NCBI RefSeq assembly: GCF_000379845.1
Contig: NZ_KB903773.1
Span: forward strand, 21,417-85,416
Reading direction: 5' to 3'
Source: Moraxella boevrei DSM 14165
GTDB taxonomy: Bacteria > Pseudomonadota > Gammaproteobacteria > Pseudomonadales > Moraxellaceae
Length of the DNA: 64,000 bases
Position 1 is the stretch's first letter; every line of letters begins with the position of its first letter. Positions 27,819 to 37,072 of this stretch are shown piece after piece. The notes under the pieces were generated by a model, which saw nothing but the letters and a program-made list of their open reading frames with translations, was not told the origin of the DNA and did not search any database. The translations under genes were made by a program, and so were the position numbers.

Positions 27819-29915
27819 TTATCGTGGAAAAGTCACGGTCATTTGGGTAAATTGGTTCGGCTGGCTGTTTACGCCAAATTTACCTTGCCCTTCTACTGCG
27901 AGTTGACGCACGATATCCATGCCCACGCCACGCCCTGCATCTTCGTCTTGTTTGTCAGCAGTGGACACGCCTGCACTTAACATTAACCGCACCAAATCAC
28001 GTGGTTGTAGATTTTGGGCTTGTTCTGGCTTGACTTGTCCGATTTCTACCGCTTTATCACGGATTTTTGCCCAGTTAATGCCTTGACCGTCATCGGTAAC
28101 ACTCAATTTTTGTTGATTATTTTTAACATTTTCTAGGTTTAATGTTACCACGCCTGTTTCAGGTTTGCCTTTAGCAACACGCTCACTCGGATTTTCAATC
28201 CCATGGACAATCGCATTTTTCAAAAACTGTGTTGCGATATCTTTGTACAAATGGCTTTTTTCCGCACTCATCGGAGCATCATCAAAACCATTCACCGATA
28301 CCACAACTTTTTTGCCTTGACGCTTGGCGATGTCGCTTGCGTAATTACTAAAATAATTTTGCCAATAGTTACTTTCCGCTGGCGTTGCAGTTGGTTTATT
28401 ATGGCTTAAAATCGTAACACTCGCAGTTTTAGGCGTTGGTTGTGCGGTATTGGTCGCCACCACATTTTCATCTTTTAAATTTAGACGTTGGGTCAAGCCT
28501 TCAATAAATTTCACCATGTCAATCAATTCGTTTAACGCAATGGTAAATCCCAAGAAATCATTGCCTGTAAGCTGTTGTTTTTCAAGCAATTGTTTAACGT
28601 GGTTTTCCTGTTTTTCAGTAATGCTAACAACGGTGTTTAGTTTAATCGCAGATGCGTCACCTTTTAAGCGATGACTTTCACGGTAAAGTTGCTGTGCTTT
28701 ATGGGGTAGATTGTCCAAATTTTCGGTTTTTAACACATTGTTCATGCGTTCAATCCGTTGTTTAGTTTCAGTAATAAAGTTGTTTAACTGTGTTGGGTTC
28801 ACTGTTAGCAAGTAGCTAATCATGTCAATTTGACGGTCGTGTTGTTCACGGTCTTTTTGCATTTGTAATTGCAAACGCACTTCTTTGGTCACATCTACCA
28901 CGCTAACGAACACTTTTTCAACCGCTTTGCCTGCTTTATCCATGACACGCAAAAAGTTAAATTCCAAAAACTTAGTATCACTCATACCGTCTTTATCAAC
29001 GAACGAAATTAACACTTGTTTTAACGGATTTAAATCTTGGATTAACTCTTCTACCACCCAAGTATTATAAAGCTGTTCTACAAACAGTTTGGTGGTTTCC
29101 ATATCTTTTTGACTAATCATACCACCCAGTAAATCGTACAGGTTTCGTCCTGCAATGTTACGCTGTTGAAGAATATCTTCTAGCTTTGATGAATATTGCT
29201 CCCCAATTTTTAAATCTTTATCAATCAAAAACAACCCTTCATTCACCGTGTGCATGATTTCATCGGTTTCTTTTTGAGCTTTTTCAACCAACGCATCACC
29301 CAACCGCATACGGCGTAACGCATACCCCACAAAAAACACCAAGAACCCAATCAACGTCACAAGAGCAATAATCTGAATATAACGGGTATAACTTGCCATT
29401 GCCAAACTATCTTCCAAATACGTATCATAACCCACGTTCATATAATCCCAAATTGGGGCTTGCTGTTGATAAGCGTAATTGGCAAGATCGGCAAATTGAG
29501 CAGGGCTACTATTTGGTGTTAAGGTATTAATTTTTGCAGAATAATTTTTCCATAATACGCCAAAATCTTGCATTGCGGTTTCTTTTTGCTCATAAGTGAA
29601 CAATTCTTCTAAATAACTGTCAATCTCAGCGGATTGCGTTTTTAACGCATTTAAGGCTTCTTGCCCTTTGGCAGGGTTTGTTGATATCAAACGCTCTAAC
29701 TGCTGAGTCCCCGTCGCAATAAATAGCGTGTTATCACTGATATTACCAATCAAATCCATGTGTTCAGTAGACGTGGTGGCACGCTGGGCGAAAGTATAGT
29801 TGGCTACCCCAAGTGCAATCAAAAAGGCAGTCAACGCTAATAAAGAAATAAGTAGCGGACGATATTTAGCATTGCTAAATAAATCCCCCAATAAACTGCT
29901 ATTCGTATTTGACAT
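27819..29915 (-). CDS. CheA-like histidine kinase with HPt domain (second copy, complete)
   Basis: 698 residues and complete, so it shows the layout the truncated paralogue at 1-2049 must have. Membrane segment near residues 18-40, a helical periplasmic sensor of about 135 residues, second membrane segment about 178-200, a PAS-like region, an HPt-like helix with the phosphoacceptor in ESHRLKGDAS, and a CheA-type HATPase (AIVHGIENP, DDGQGINW, GRGVGMDIV). No CheW domain is visible. It probably autophosphorylates and passes phosphate to the adjacent receiver. Signal unknown; surface behaviour such as twitching is only a guess. Confidence 0.87.
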   Translation of the reverse strand: MSNTNSSLLGDLFSNAKYRPLLISLLALTAFLIALGVANYTFAQRATTSTEHMDLIGNISDNTLFIATGTQQLERLISTNPAKGQEALNALKTQSAEIDSYLEELFTYEQKETAMQDFGVLWKNYSAKINTLTPNSSPAQFADLANYAYQQQAPIWDYMNVGYDTYLEDSLAMASYTRYIQIIALVTLIGFLVFFVGYALRRMRLGDALVEKAQKETDEIMHTVNEGLFLIDKDLKIGEQYSSKLEDILQQRNIAGRNLYDLLGGMISQKDMETTKLFVEQLYNTWVVEELIQDLNPLKQVLISFVDKDGMSDTKFLEFNFLRVMDKAGKAVEKVFVSVVDVTKEVRLQLQMQKDREQHDRQIDMISYLLTVNPTQLNNFITETKQRIERMNNVLKTENLDNLPHKAQQLYRESHRLKGDASAIKLNTVVSITEKQENHVKQLLEKQQLTGNDFLGFTIALNELIDMVKFIEGLTQRLNLKDENVVATNTAQPTPKTASVTILSHNKPTATPAESNYWQNYFSNYASDIAKRQGKKVVVSVNGFDDAPMSAEKSHLYKDIATQFLKNAIVHGIENPSERVAKGKPETGVVTLNLENVKNNQQKLSVTDDGQGINWAKIRDKAVEIGQVKPEQAQNLQPRDLVRLMLSAGVSTADKQDEDAGRGVGMDIVRQLAVEGQGKFGVNSQPNQFTQMTVTFPR

Positions 29916-30438
29916 AACTAAAATCTCTCAAAAGATAAAAAGTAAAGATTTTAGTAAAAAAGTTGCCAAAAATTACAAAATAACTGTAAATTTAGAAATA
30001 TTTTTGTCACATAAAATCAATACTAGGGAAATATAATCGGCATATTGTAATCCGAAATCCCTATAAAAACAATGGACTTCAACAAAAAGTTGTATCAGTT
30101 CGCTATTTTATAGGACAATAATGTTTTATATTAGATTAAGGTTTGATAAAAAGACCATTTATCACAAAAAATCAACCTTTGATTTTTTATAAAATCATGA
30201 TTAAGTTAAACTAAAATTTATACGCTAAATAAAAATATTTTATATATATCTTCTGTCATTATGATAATTTATTTTTTCTATATAATAAGTTGCTAAATTT
30301 TTGAGTTTTTACCAAAAATTTTCACAAAAATCTATTATTCTACACAATCATCAACAACCGTTACGTGAAATCACTTATTTTTTGCCAAAAAAACGGTATA
30401 ATATCCTTGTCAACATTCACATTTTTATGGAGAAAAAA
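29916..30438. other. Long AT-rich intergenic region
   Basis: About 520 bases between the divergent kinase and M48 protease genes. Very AT-rich with no credible ORF. A good TATAAT at 30397-30402, about 37 bases before the protease start, is the likely -10 for that gene. Nothing else was recognised. Confidence 0.55.
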
Positions 30439-31257
30439 ATGGGCTTTAAAAAACAACTTAGCATCAGCCTTTTGACAATCGGTGTCACTCTTGGCGGTGT
30501 TTCGGCGTGTTCTAGCACCACTGATACAGGAGCGATTGGGGTAAATCGTAAACAAATGCTCATGGTGTCTAGTGATGAAGTCTTAAAAATATCAAACCAA
30601 AGCTATCTCAAAACCTTACAAGAAGCCCGTAAAGACGGCGTATTGGACACCAACCCCGCCCAACTGCAACGCCTAAAAACGATTGCCAATCGCCTAATCG
30701 CCCAAACAGGGGCCTATCGCCCTGACGCCAAAAACTGGCAATGGGAAGTGCATACTATTAAAAGCAACGAAATCAATGCCTATGTGATGCCCGGTGGTAA
30801 AATCGTGTTTTACACAGGTATTATTGACAAACTAAAATTAACGGATGCTGAAATCGCCGCCATTATGGGGCATGAAATGGCTCACGCCCTGCGTGAACAC
30901 TCGCGTGAGCGAATGTCTCGCCAAGTCGCAACCCAAACTGCGATTGGGCTTGGTGCGGCGGTGCTCGGGTTATCTAGCGGTCAAGCTCAATTAGCAGGAT
31001 TGGCGGGAGATGTAGGCTTAAGTTTACCAAACAGCCGTACCCAAGAAACGGAAGCTGATTTAATGGGGCTTGAACTCATGGCTCGTGCTGGCTACGATCC
31101 CAACGGTGCGATTAGCCTTTGGCAAAAAATGCAAAAAGCAGGCGGTAGCGGTATGCCTCAATTTTTGAGTACTCACCCTGTGAGTACCACACGTATCGCC
31201 AGTATCCAAGCCATGATGCCAAAAGTCATGCCGTTATATAACCAAGCAAAACGTTGA
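30439..31257 (+). CDS. M48-family metalloprotease lipoprotein (LoiP-like)
   Basis: 272 residues from ATG 30439, which is preceded by GGAG; the longer frame upstream to 30301 has no such site. Lipoprotein signal ending GVSAC. The zinc site is GHEMAHALREH (HExxH), with the third ligand Glu in the segment QETEADLMGLELMARAGYD. Resembles E. coli LoiP, an outer-membrane protease of small size without TPR repeats, so a role in envelope protein quality control is likely. Confidence 0.88.
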   Translation: MGFKKQLSISLLTIGVTLGGVSACSSTTDTGAIGVNRKQMLMVSSDEVLKISNQSYLKTLQEARKDGVLDTNPAQLQRLKTIANRLIAQTGAYRPDAKNWQWEVHTIKSNEINAYVMPGGKIVFYTGIIDKLKLTDAEIAAIMGHEMAHALREHSRERMSRQVATQTAIGLGAAVLGLSSGQAQLAGLAGDVGLSLPNSRTQETEADLMGLELMARAGYDPNGAISLWQKMQKAGGSGMPQFLSTHPVSTTRIASIQAMMPKVMPLYNQAKR

Positions 31258-31296
31258 TTTTTTAACGAATAACGGTTAAATCCATATTAAATTTAT

Positions 31297-31329
31297 CAAA
31301 GGTATGTTAAAATTTTTAGCATACCTTTG
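31297..31329 (+). terminator. Hairpin after the M48 protease gene
   Basis: Perfect 10-bp inverted repeat CAAAGGTATG (31297-31306) / CATACCTTTG (31320-31329) with an AT-only loop. Only a broken T tract follows, so it may be weak. Confidence 0.6.
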
Positions 31330-31361
31330 TTGTTAATTTTATGTGTTGTATTTAGGAAAAA

Positions 31362-31694
31362 ATGATGTCTGCCACCCCAATTGCCGATGCGTTAAATGAA
31401 CGTGTCCAAGTATTAAACCCAACTTTTGTTAAATTAGAAAACGAAAGTATGAACCATGCCAATTACTTTGACGGTAAAGAAAGTCATTTTAAACTCACCA
31501 TTGTCAGCGATGAATTTGCCGACAAACGTTTGGTACAACGACACCAACTTGTTTACAAGGCGATAAATGACCTACTTGCACAAGGCGGTGGCACCGTTCA
31601 CGCCTTCGCTATTCACGCCTACACATCAAATGAATGGCAAGCGGTGGGACAAGCCCCCAATAGCCCTGCCTGTGCAGGACAAAATAAGGGGTAA
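31362..31694 (+). CDS. bolA: BolA family protein
   Basis: 110 residues. The conserved core NESMNHANYFDGKESHFKL and VSDEFADKRLVQRHQLVYKAI match BolA, which works with monothiol glutaredoxins in iron-sulfur handling and in stress-linked morphology. The C-terminal part (VHAFAIHAYTSNEW) is also typical. TAGGAAAAA precedes two adjacent ATG codons (31362, 31365); either may start. It is 3 bases from the next gene, so they form an operon. Confidence 0.9.
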   Translation: MMSATPIADALNERVQVLNPTFVKLENESMNHANYFDGKESHFKLTIVSDEFADKRLVQRHQLVYKAINDLLAQGGGTVHAFAIHAYTSNEWQAVGQAPNSPACAGQNKG

Positions 31695-31697
31695 CAC

Positions 31698-32063
31698 ATG
31701 AAACATTTTCATATGCTCATGGCATTTATCACGGTGGCGATTTTTGTTTATCAATTTATCTTAGTTTTTCAAGGTAAAAATGGACAACTTGCGACCAAAT
31801 CACTCAAAATTGCGGTTCACGTAATTTATTTTTTGTTATTAATCACAGGGATTTTGCAGTTACTACCGCTCTTAAAAGTGGTGGGTTTTCCGCATTTTGT
31901 CTTGGCAAAAATTATACTATTGGTCGTGGCGATTTCGGCAACCATTAAAGCCACTCGTCTTAGCACACCAAATCCACAAGCACGAGCAGGTATATGTATT
32001 TCGGCGGTGGCTTATATCGGGATTATTGCGTTAGCATTGTTAAAACCGATGAATTTATTTTAA
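31698..32063 (+). CDS. SirB2-family membrane protein
   Basis: 121 residues with four predicted membrane segments. The pattern HMLMAFITVAIFVYQFI and the pair KIAVHVIYFLLLITGI fit the SirB2 family. Its biochemical function is not established. It follows bolA by only 3 bases. Confidence 0.78.
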   Translation: MKHFHMLMAFITVAIFVYQFILVFQGKNGQLATKSLKIAVHVIYFLLLITGILQLLPLLKVVGFPHFVLAKIILLVVAISATIKATRLSTPNPQARAGICISAVAYIGIIALALLKPMNLF

Positions 32064-32110
32064 AAATTTGTTAAAATATCATTAAATTCTTTGAGTTTGG
32101 AACAACCACC

Positions 32111-32494
32111 ATGAAATCATTATTTTTACAAACTTTTGCTTTAGCTATCCTTGCTATGACAGGCTGTGCTAGCACGCCAACACCACAATACATTTCACCA
32201 AATACTTATCAAAGCTACGACTGTAACACCTTGATGAGTGAATACAACCGCACCACCCAATACATCAATGCCAACCAACAAAAGTCAGGACTTACCATGT
32301 CAGGCGTGGGAATTGGTATTGCAGGCGGTCGGCACGGGATTTATCCAACCGTGAGTTTTGGCGTGGGTAAAGCTAACTCGGGCAATCAAAATAACGTCAG
32401 TATCGCCATGGGCGAACGTGATGCCATCGTGCAAAGTGGACGCATGAAACAATGTGCCTTTAGCCGAGGTGTCAAACTATATAGCGAAAAATAA
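32111..32494 (+). CDS. Small lipoprotein of unknown function
   Basis: 127 residues with a clear lipoprotein signal (lipobox MTGC, C19). A Glu/Asn/Gln-containing helix (CNTLMSEYNRTTQYINANQ) is followed by a Gly-rich segment (SGVGIGIAGG) and a Cys near the C-terminus (KQCAF), so a disulfide with the early CNT cysteine is possible. I do not recognise the family. It may be the last gene of the bolA operon, since only 47 bases separate it from the SirB2 gene and a terminator follows. Confidence 0.75.
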   Translation: MKSLFLQTFALAILAMTGCASTPTPQYISPNTYQSYDCNTLMSEYNRTTQYINANQQKSGLTMSGVGIGIAGGRHGIYPTVSFGVGKANSGNQNNVSIAMGERDAIVQSGRMKQCAFSRGVKLYSEK

Positions 32495-32506
32495 TTTACG
32501 AACAAT

Positions 32507-32546
32507 TGTAAAAAAGGACTGTATAAAATCAGTCCCTTTTTACAAA
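32507..32546 (+). terminator. Intrinsic terminator
   Basis: TGTAAAAAAGGACT (32507-32520) and AGTCCCTTTTTACA (32531-32544) pair with one mismatch; T run within the right arm. Lies between the convergent lipoprotein genes. Confidence 0.8.
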
Positions 32547-32579
32547 TATACAAGCAATGGCGTTTTAGAGTGATGTTGA

Positions 32580-32972
32580 TTACAAAGTGCAGGTGACGCT
32601 TTGTGTCTGACCGCTAAGATTTTTGTAACTTAACACACCCGAATTGGATTTTTCATGCCATGAGCCACCTTGATTATGCCATAATCCATTGCTCGTTGTA
32701 TAATAAGCACCTGAAGCAGATGGGCTTAACGAAAGATTAGCAAAAACGCCTTGTGATTGGAGTTGGATTTGCTCATCACTAAGATAAGTGACTGCCACCG
32801 TCAAGCCATTGGTACATTGAAAAGTCTTCGTACCCATATTGTTTGTATGATTGGTGCTAACAACTGCAGGGCTAGTTGTCGCAGATGGTGCAGGAGCCAC
32901 TGACGTGGTTTTGGTGGCACAGCCAGTTAATGCTAAAGCAAGTATCGCACCAGAGACAAATAAAGTTTTCAT
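32580..32972 (-). CDS. MliC-like lipoprotein, putative c-type lysozyme inhibitor
   Basis: 130 residues. Lipobox LTGC (C18), a Thr/Ser/Pro-rich linker, then an MliC-like domain: FQCTNGLTVAVTYLSDEQ, SPSASGAYYTTSNGLWHNQGG and the closing Cys of VTCTL. In MliC proteins the SGxxY loop enters the lysozyme active site. Two domain cysteines could form the family disulfide. It would protect peptidoglycan from host lysozyme at the cell surface. The match is by motif only. Confidence 0.75.
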   Translation of the reverse strand: MKTLFVSGAILALALTGCATKTTSVAPAPSATTSPAVVSTNHTNNMGTKTFQCTNGLTVAVTYLSDEQIQLQSQGVFANLSLSPSASGAYYTTSNGLWHNQGGSWHEKSNSGVLSYKNLSGQTQSVTCTL

Positions 32973-33130
32973 AAAAAATCCTTATAAATAAAGTGATAAG
33001 TTGAAAAATCTAGCAAATAAGATGATTAGCAAAAACAAATTCTTGCCAATACCAAGTACACTATAACTGAATTTTTAAGTTATTAAAGGATAACTTTGTT
33101 AATTTTTGGTAACCGATAAAAAATTTTTGA

Positions 33131-34834
33131 TTACACTTCATCCTGATTAGGCTCGGAGCAGTACTTGCGTTCTGTACTTTGTTGCGTCAGTTCGTCAGCG
33201 TTGATACTAGTTGCCAACGGTTTTATTGGCCATGTCATGGTAAATCTTGCTCCACCCAAGTTTGGGCTTTCGTCCACGCTCATATTACCATTAAACCAAA
33301 AGGCAATGCGAGAAACAATTGACAAGCCCAAACCATAACCACCTGTCGAACGTGTTCGGCTGTCGTCCAAGCGAGCAAAGGGAATAAACACTTTTTCACG
33401 GTCTTTTTCAGCAATACCGTGTCCGTCATCTTCTACGCTGATAAAGGCTTCTTTTTTGTTCACCCCTGCGGTGACGATAATTTTTTGCTCGGCATAACGT
33501 GTCGCATTGCCTGCCAAATTTTGTAACACACGGTGCAAATAGCGTCTATCCGCCACCGCAACCGCTTTATCATCCATTTGTCCCGCTTCTACCACGACAG
33601 GCTTGCCAAGAGCGTTAGTTTCTCGCACGATTTGGGCGACCAATTCCGATAACTTAATCGCTTCCCATTCCATTTTTGGCGAACCTTCTTCCAATTTGGC
33701 ATAAGTCAAAATTTCATCAATCAACCCATTCAAATCTTCAATATCTTGCTCAATATAATCTCGCTGGCTCATGCGGTCTTCGTATTCATCGGTATCCGCA
33801 AGCATATCCACCGCAAAACGAATACGGGCCACAGGCGTGCGTAGCTCATGCGACACTGCACGTGTTAGCTCACGTTGCGACTCAATCAAACGGCGAATAT
33901 GCTCGGTCATACTGTTAAACGTGGATGCCAAATGAGCAATTTCATCTTCGCCAATCACTTTCACTTTGGTGTCAAGTTTGCCTTCACGCACCTTAGTAAC
34001 ACCCGTTTGGATCAGCTGTAATTTACGTTCAAGCGGGAAAATCAACGCATACACACCTAAACTAATCAAAAACATACTAATTAAAGTAATACTAATAATT
34101 AAATTTAGCGGAAACCAATTGAACAATGGAATTGAACCCATCACCGCCACGGTATTAGGAATTTCAGTCGGGGCTAAAATTTTGAACGATGAATTTTCGG
34201 TACTCGCACTATCGGCAAACAAAATCACAATATCTTTCCGTAGTAAACGAGACTGTTGGTCGGAGTCCAATTTTAAATTTTCTAAATTTTGCAACGATAA
34301 TTTAAATGGAAAATACGGCTGTAAGGCTTGCAAACGTTGCTGTTTGGCTTCTACGGTAGGATAATACGACAAATCATCGAGCAACAACACACCCAGCCCC
34401 TTCATCTGCTGTTCGCTTAATTTTTTGATATGGACATGGATGACTTGGTTACTATCGGTGACTTTGTGAAAAATTTGGGCATCGGTGGTTTTATCATCAA
34501 AACGCACCACAGATTTTTGTTTTTCTAAACGTTTTAACTCACTGTTTTTAAAATTATTTTTATCAATATCTTGTAGATGAAAATCATTGTCAAACAAAAT
34601 ACTCACATCATTGAGCCAACGCTTACGAGCGACATCACTCTTTTGACGAGCCAAGCCTTCACTTACCAAGTGAAAGCCTGAAGTTGCCATATTTTCACGG
34701 TAATTTTGCACCCGTTCAGCATTAATGGTTGTCCATAAAAGTTGAGCGAATAATGCTACTAGCAAACAAACGAGCAATAACCCTGCATAAATACGCAAAA
34801 AAATAGATTGATTTAACGATGAAAATACTGACAT
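33131..34834 (-). CDS. Orphan sensor histidine kinase (RstB-like layout)
   Basis: 567 residues from ATG 34834; a TTG at 34852 is possible. Membrane segments near residues 10-35 and 235-265 flank a periplasmic domain. A HAMP domain follows (FPLERKLQLIQ...GEDEIAHLASTFNSM), then HisKA with the phosphoacceptor in SHELRTPVARIRFA, and HATPase with LAGNATRYA, DDGHGI and GGYGLGLSIV. No response-regulator gene is adjacent in the window, so its partner is elsewhere. The domain order and H-box resemble RstB, but the signal cannot be told. Confidence 0.88.
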   Translation of the reverse strand: MSVFSSLNQSIFLRIYAGLLLVCLLVALFAQLLWTTINAERVQNYRENMATSGFHLVSEGLARQKSDVARKRWLNDVSILFDNDFHLQDIDKNNFKNSELKRLEKQKSVVRFDDKTTDAQIFHKVTDSNQVIHVHIKKLSEQQMKGLGVLLLDDLSYYPTVEAKQQRLQALQPYFPFKLSLQNLENLKLDSDQQSRLLRKDIVILFADSASTENSSFKILAPTEIPNTVAVMGSIPLFNWFPLNLIISITLISMFLISLGVYALIFPLERKLQLIQTGVTKVREGKLDTKVKVIGEDEIAHLASTFNSMTEHIRRLIESQRELTRAVSHELRTPVARIRFAVDMLADTDEYEDRMSQRDYIEQDIEDLNGLIDEILTYAKLEEGSPKMEWEAIKLSELVAQIVRETNALGKPVVVEAGQMDDKAVAVADRRYLHRVLQNLAGNATRYAEQKIIVTAGVNKKEAFISVEDDGHGIAEKDREKVFIPFARLDDSRTRSTGGYGLGLSIVSRIAFWFNGNMSVDESPNLGGARFTMTWPIKPLATSINADELTQQSTERKYCSEPNQDEV

Positions 34835-34986
34835 AAGCAAAAAAATAACCAAAGATAGGCTATTTTAGGGATTTGCCAAAATAAAGTCTATAGCAAATCT
34901 GTCAATCAGTTAAAATTTATGTAAAAAAGCGGTTATTATTTGACTAATTAAAAAAATTAGCATTGTGAATTCAATATACTTTTCTA

Positions 34987-35062
34987 CAAAAGCGTTCGTG
35001 GTGTGAGAAACAGTGTTTCGCAAGACGAAGCGTAGCGAAGTGGTCGAACCATAACGCTTTTG
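34987..35062. repeat. Palindromic GC-richer intergenic element
   Basis: A 76-base element bounded by perfect 10-bp inverted repeats CAAAAGCGTT (34987-34996) / AACGCTTTTG (35053-35062). Inside are a small hairpin GAAAC-AGT-GTTTC (35007-35019), a repeated CGAAG (35026-35030 and 35036-35040) and TGGT-CGA-ACCA (35041-35051). It is richer in GC than its surroundings. It could act as the panD terminator on the minus strand or be a dispersed repeat. Confidence 0.5.
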
Positions 35063-35145
35063 CTAGACTTCAACACGCTCAATCCGAACGGAAAATCTTA
35101 AAATCTATCTTTATTTAACAATACCAAAAAATTTAATTGGTTAAA

Positions 35146-35526
35146 TTATTGCACTTGCACAGGAATGACATTAGCAGTATCTTTGACCACATTGCCTTCC
35201 TCCAAATATACCAAGCGTGGCTGATGTGTGTCAGCTTCAGCTTCGTCCATTTGGGCATAGCTTGCGATAATCACGATATCACCCAGCTCCGCCATGTGAG
35301 CGGCTGCACCGTTTAGCGAAATCATTTTTGAGCCTGCTTCGGCACGAATGGCATAGGTACGAAAACGCTTACCATTGTTGACATTGTAAATATCAATAGA
35401 CTCATTTTCACGAATGCCCGCCAAATCCAATAGGTCGCTGTCAATCCCGCACGAGCCTTCATAGTGTAGCTCGCAATGCGTGACTCTGGCACGGTGTAAT
35501 TTGGCTTTTAACATGGTTAATTGCAT
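35146..35526 (-). CDS. panD: Aspartate 1-decarboxylase PanD
   Basis: Makes beta-alanine for pantothenate and CoA. 126 residues when started at ATG 35526 ([17 protein letters not shown]); this start places the self-cleavage site YEGSC exactly at G24-S25, as in E. coli, so the longer TTG start is rejected. Ser25 becomes the pyruvoyl cofactor. It lies 64 bases behind pth, likely co-transcribed. Confidence 0.95.
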   Translation of the reverse strand: MQLTMLKAKLHRARVTHCELHYEGSCGIDSDLLDLAGIRENESIDIYNVNNGKRFRTYAIRAEAGSKMISLNGAAAHMAELGDIVIIASYAQMDEAEADTHQPRLVYLEEGNVVKDTANVIPVQVQ

Positions 35527-35590
35527 AAAATTTCTCAGCAATAAAAATCTTTCTTATAAAAAGAATAGATAGGGATTTCAGAAAGGACGA

Positions 35591-36175
35591 TTAATCAGGC
35601 AATTTAAAGCCGTTAATTACTTGTTGGGCTTTGTCAAACTCGCCGTTTAACAAATTAGGTAGCTGTCGCATGGCTTCATCGAGCATCACCTCAAGGCTAA
35701 TTTTCTCATCAGGACTTGGCGTACCCAACACATAATGCGACACTTGCGATTTACTCTCAGGTCTTCCGATGCCTAAGCGTAAACGGTGAAAATCTGCCCC
35801 CAGATGTGGCACGATATCTCGTAACCCGTTATGTCCGCCATGACCACCGCCTGTTTTAAAACGCATTTGGGCAACACCAATATCTAGCTCATCGTGAGCA
35901 ATCAGTATTTCGTCATTATCAATATCGTAAAAATTGACAACAGGTATGACCGACTCACCCGATTTATTCATAAAAGTTTGTGGTAATAACAAACGTATAT
36001 CATGCCCATGCACTTGCCCACGACCGAGTAACCCGTGAAATTTTTTTTCAAAGCTTAAGGTAATGTTAAAATCTTCAGCAATTCGCTCTACAAACCAAAA
36101 GCCAGCATTATGCCGTGTTTTGGCATACTGCTGACCAGGGTTACCAAGTCCAACAATCAATTTGATTTTAGACAT
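35591..36175 (-). CDS. pth: Peptidyl-tRNA hydrolase
   Basis: Releases tRNA from prematurely dropped peptidyl-tRNA. 194 residues with GLGNPGQQYAKTRHNAGF (catalytic His of RHNAG), the PQTFMNKSG motif and GGGHGGHNGLRDI. It follows rplY by 27 bases, the conserved prs-rplY-pth order. Confidence 0.96.
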   Translation of the reverse strand: MSKIKLIVGLGNPGQQYAKTRHNAGFWFVERIAEDFNITLSFEKKFHGLLGRGQVHGHDIRLLLPQTFMNKSGESVIPVVNFYDIDNDEILIAHDELDIGVAQMRFKTGGGHGGHNGLRDIVPHLGADFHRLRLGIGRPESKSQVSHYVLGTPSPDEKISLEVMLDEAMRQLPNLLNGEFDKAQQVINGFKLPD

Positions 36176-36202
36176 GGAAATTATCCTAACGCAATCGCAA
36201 GA

Positions 36203-36931
36203 TTATTCGTCTTCAGATTTTGGTGCATCGTGAGTTTCGTCTTGGGCTTGAAGTTTACGAGCTTCTTCATCCCCTTCAGGGTCACGCGTACCAGCAGCTT
36301 CTTTGTGTTCTTCAGGCTCGATTGGCTCAAGCACTTCAACGGTTGGTGCTTGAATGGTTGCAATGGTACGGTTAACCGCATTTTCAGCTTGCAATTCACG
36401 GATTACTACACCTTCAGGCATTTTCACATCTTGTAGGTGGATAGAGTCGCCAATTTGCATCGCTGATACGTCAACTTTGATGAATTCAGGGATTTTTGAT
36501 GGGATACACGTGACTTCAATTTCAGTTGCATTTGACGTAAAGATACCGCCAGCTTTATGCCCCGGAGCAACGTCAGCACCTTCGTAATGGAATGGTACGG
36601 TTACGTGGATTTCTTGACCACGCACGATACGTTGGAAATCAGCGTGCATTGGCACGTTTTTGGCTGGGTGGCGTTGTAGGGCTTTGATAACCACTTCTTC
36701 TTCACCATGACCTTCAACGTTGATGGTCAAAATATGCGAGAAAAACGCTTCAGTTTCCAATGATTTGATAAGTTCATTGTAACGCAAAGATACCGCCAAT
36801 GGCTCTTTGTCCGCCCCGTAAATAATCGCAGGTACTTGGTTTTGTTTGCGTAGGCGGCGGCTCGCACCTTTACCTTGCACATCAGTACCACGTAGTACTG
36901 CACTTAGTTTTGCAAAATCTTGGTTACTCAT
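36203..36931 (-). CDS. rplY: 50S ribosomal protein L25/general stress protein Ctc
   Basis: Binds 5S rRNA. 242 residues from ATG 36931, which has AAGGAA upstream; the longer frame to 37018 lacks a site. N-terminal L25 domain (SRRLRKQNQVPAIIYGAD) followed by the C-terminal TL5/Ctc beta domain, and an unusually acidic tail of about 45 residues rich in Glu, Asp and Ala. Lies between prs and pth. Confidence 0.94.
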   Translation of the reverse strand: MSNQDFAKLSAVLRGTDVQGKGASRRLRKQNQVPAIIYGADKEPLAVSLRYNELIKSLETEAFFSHILTINVEGHGEEEVVIKALQRHPAKNVPMHADFQRIVRGQEIHVTVPFHYEGADVAPGHKAGGIFTSNATEIEVTCIPSKIPEFIKVDVSAMQIGDSIHLQDVKMPEGVVIRELQAENAVNRTIATIQAPTVEVLEPIEPEEHKEAAGTRDPEGDEEARKLQAQDETHDAPKSEDE

Positions 36932-37072
36932 GAGAGTTCCTTTAAAGTTTAAGTTAACAAGCGGTATCAATTTGCGACCAATTGATACCATGATACTATT
37001 TTTTAAAAAAAATAGCAAAAATCTTAAAAATAAGTTGTCAATTTTAGCAAAATTTTAGACTTTTTTATTTTT

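Noticed and set aside
33131..34834. Sensor kinase as the GacS partner of the Rsm RNA
   Set aside because: It lacks receiver and HPt domains; GacS is a hybrid kinase.
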